A stretch of 7,376 nt of DNA from Candidatus Brevefilum sp. (GTDB lineage: Bacteria; Chloroflexota; Anaerolineae; Anaerolineales; Anaerolineaceae). Position 1 is the first letter of the stretch, and each line of letters opens with the position of its first letter. Below are positions 6,706-7,376 of the stretch, piece after piece. The notes below the pieces were generated by a model. That model saw only the letters and a list, made by a program, of their open reading frames with translations. It did not search any database and was not told the origin of the DNA. The stretch is from the NCBI GenBank assembly GCA_007135845.1, contig SLIC01000172.1:1-7376 (forward strand), read 5' to 3'. A program made the translations under genes and the position numbers.

Positions 6706-6714
6706 TCTCCTTCT
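6706..6714 (-). promoter_or_regulatory. Shine-Dalgarno of infC, fixes the AUA start
   Basis: AGAAGGAGA is a strong ribosome site nine bases before the ATA at 6696-6694. The codons between the site and ATA (GCT TAC ACT) are not start codons, and the next in-frame methionine codon lies well inside the conserved protein. Confidence 0.8.
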
Positions 6715-6745
6715 GATAAGATCAATAATAATGCAATACAAACGA

Positions 6746-6764
6746 CATTCCCGTTAAGGGAATG
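6746..6764 (-). other. 5' hairpin in the infC leader
   Basis: CATTCCC (6764-6758) pairs perfectly with GGGAATG (6752-6746) around the loop TTAAC. It would form at or very near the 5' end of the mRNA made from the promoter at 6771-6800, leaving about 50 bases to the infC start. It could stabilise the mRNA or take part in operon control. Confidence 0.5.
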
Positions 6765-6770
6765 GCTTAT

Positions 6771-6800
6771 ATCTTACCATTAATTCTAATAAAACGTCAA
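6771..6800 (-). promoter_or_regulatory. Candidate promoter for infC-rpmI-rplT
   Basis: On the minus strand the -35 box TTGACG (6800-6795) is followed by an 18-base spacer and the -10 box TAAGAT (6776-6771) in A/T-rich DNA. A start near 6764 gives a leader of about 68 bases. The three downstream genes could thus be transcribed separately from thrS, as happens in E. coli. Confidence 0.6.
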
Positions 6801-6802
6801 CC

Positions 6803-6839
6803 ATTTGATGAGTAAATTTCACCAATTGCGCAATCAAAT
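6803..6839. repeat. Inverted repeat just upstream of the infC -35 box
   Basis: ATTTGAT (6803-6809) and ATCAAAT (6833-6839) are perfect inverted copies 23 bases apart, with the palindrome TTGCGCAA (6826-6833) touching the second copy. The location beside the -35 box would suit a regulator, but the DNA is A/T-rich and chance is possible. Confidence 0.3.
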
Positions 6840-6864
6840 CTGTTCTCGTTGATCTCGTTTCTTA

Positions 6865-6962
6865 AGACCCCCGGGGTTTTGGTAAAATATTCATCCATCA
6901 ACCATCTTACAACTGCAATCGGGAGGTATCTTTCTCGCAGTTGTTTAAAACCCCGGGGGTCT
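6865..6962. repeat. 98-bp palindromic element in the thrS-infC gap
   Basis: The ends are perfect 16-base inverted repeats: AGACCCCCGGGGTTTT (6865-6880) and its exact reverse complement (6947-6962). Inside is a second perfect pair, ACAACTGC (6909-6916) and GCAGTTGT (6937-6944), around a 20-base loop. Each outer arm is itself nearly palindromic (ACCCC-C-GGGGT). No open reading frame is seen inside, no T-run follows the stem on either strand, and no target-site duplication is evident. It could be a small non-autonomous mobile repeat (MITE/REP-like), or an RNA structure processed in the thrS-infC transcript. It is far more GC-rich at its ends than the A/T-rich DNA around it. Confidence 0.75.
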
Positions 6963-7045
6963 CAATAGCATTGTACTAATCAATTTGTACCGGTCAATAA
7001 GCCAACGCAATCAACAGTCATGAAAACCAAACGTGATCGACTCGC

Positions 7046-7376
7046 CTAACCCTCAACCTTCTCGGCCACATCCTTCAATGCCAAAGCCTTGAAGTCATCT
7101 ACCAACATGGCACCCATACGCTCGCCGCTGCGGCGTCGGACATCAACCTGGTTGTTCTCCATCTCACGATCACCGACCACAAGCATGTAAGGCACCTTTT
7201 GCTGTTCGGCATCGCGGATCTTAGCGTTCATGCGATCGCTGCGAGCATCCACCGACACTCGCAAACCCGCACCTTTCAGCACCTCTGACACCTCCTGTGC
7301 AAATCCCACATGCCGATCAGCAATCGGGATGATCACTGCCTGCACGGGTGAGAGCCATACCGGGAAGGCGCCGCCA
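7046..7376 (-). CDS. thrS: Threonyl-tRNA synthetase, C-terminal part (cut by window edge)
   Basis: The last 109 residues of the enzyme that charges tRNA-Thr are present; the gene continues beyond 7376. The visible part begins with GGAFPVWLSPVQAVIIPI, the usual junction from the catalytic core into the class II anticodon-binding domain. It continues with RDAEQQKVPYMLVVGDRE and VDVRRRSGERMG, both characteristic of the ThrRS C-terminus. A GTG at 7345 is an internal valine codon, not a start. thrS followed by infC, rpmI and rplT is the order known from E. coli, which supports ThrRS over the related ProRS and HisRS. The stop is TAG at 7048-7046, 349 bases before the infC start; that gap holds the 98-bp palindromic element, the infC promoter and a leader hairpin, and I see no gene in it. 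Confidence 0.93.
   Translation of the reverse strand, partial: GGAFPVWLSPVQAVIIPIADRHVGFAQEVSEVLKGAGLRVSVDARSDRMNAKIRDAEQQKVPYMLVVGDREMENNQVDVRRRSGERMGAMLVDDFKALALKDVAEKVEG

Noticed and set aside
6697..6741. ATG at 6741 as the infC start
   Set aside because: It lies upstream of the strong ribosome site; the extra residues (MYCIIIDLIRRRAYT) do not resemble IF-3 and are encoded by the leader and the Shine-Dalgarno itself.
6865..6962. T-box, riboswitch or intrinsic terminator for thrS
   Set aside because: It lies downstream of thrS, lacks the conserved T-box antiterminator motif and any specifier-like layout, and has no T-run after the stem on either strand.

Overview
The window looks like ordinary chromosome from a Chloroflexota bacterium, most likely class Anaerolineae. 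This is inferred from the protein types: a lipoprotein with Thr/Pro-rich linkers and an NBR1-Ig-like (four-tryptophan) domain, a very large Agl23-like (TIGR03663-type) membrane protein ending in an NHL propeller, and an L35 with an N-terminal extension. No database search was possible, so the taxonomic call is provisional.

Left part (1-1600): a tRNA-Ser(GGA) gene on the minus strand has a good sigma70-type promoter (TTAACA-17-TATAAT). Diverging from it is a 74-residue membrane protein gene, closed by a strong hairpin terminator. A 342-residue secreted lipoprotein gene runs convergently on the minus strand.

Middle (1600-5390): a stand-alone transcription unit on the plus strand encodes an 1175-residue multi-spanning protein. 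It has a GT39/PMT-like N-terminal half with an Asp-Glu pair after the first membrane helix, an extracytoplasmic region, and six C-terminal NHL repeats. A promoter (TTGTCA-17-TATAGT) overlapped by a small palindrome precedes it. A terminator with T-runs on both sides follows and is shared with the convergent ribosomal operon.

Right part (5400-7376, minus strand): the classical translation cluster thrS (3' end only) - infC - rpmI - rplT, in the same order as in E. coli. infC has no usable ATG/GTG/TTG start. The Shine-Dalgarno and family alignment point to an AUA start, as expected for IF3 autoregulation through non-canonical initiation codons. The 349-base thrS-infC gap holds an infC promoter, a leader hairpin and a 98-base element bounded by perfect 16-base inverted repeats with a nested 8-base inverted repeat. 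Hairpins also lie in front of rpmI and rplT and are candidates for L20 control.

I see no phage, CRISPR, insertion sequence or defence genes, and no convincing new multi-gene system. The most notable items are the 98-base palindromic element, the AUA start of infC, the hairpin before rpmI, and the glycosyltransferase-like/NHL fusion.
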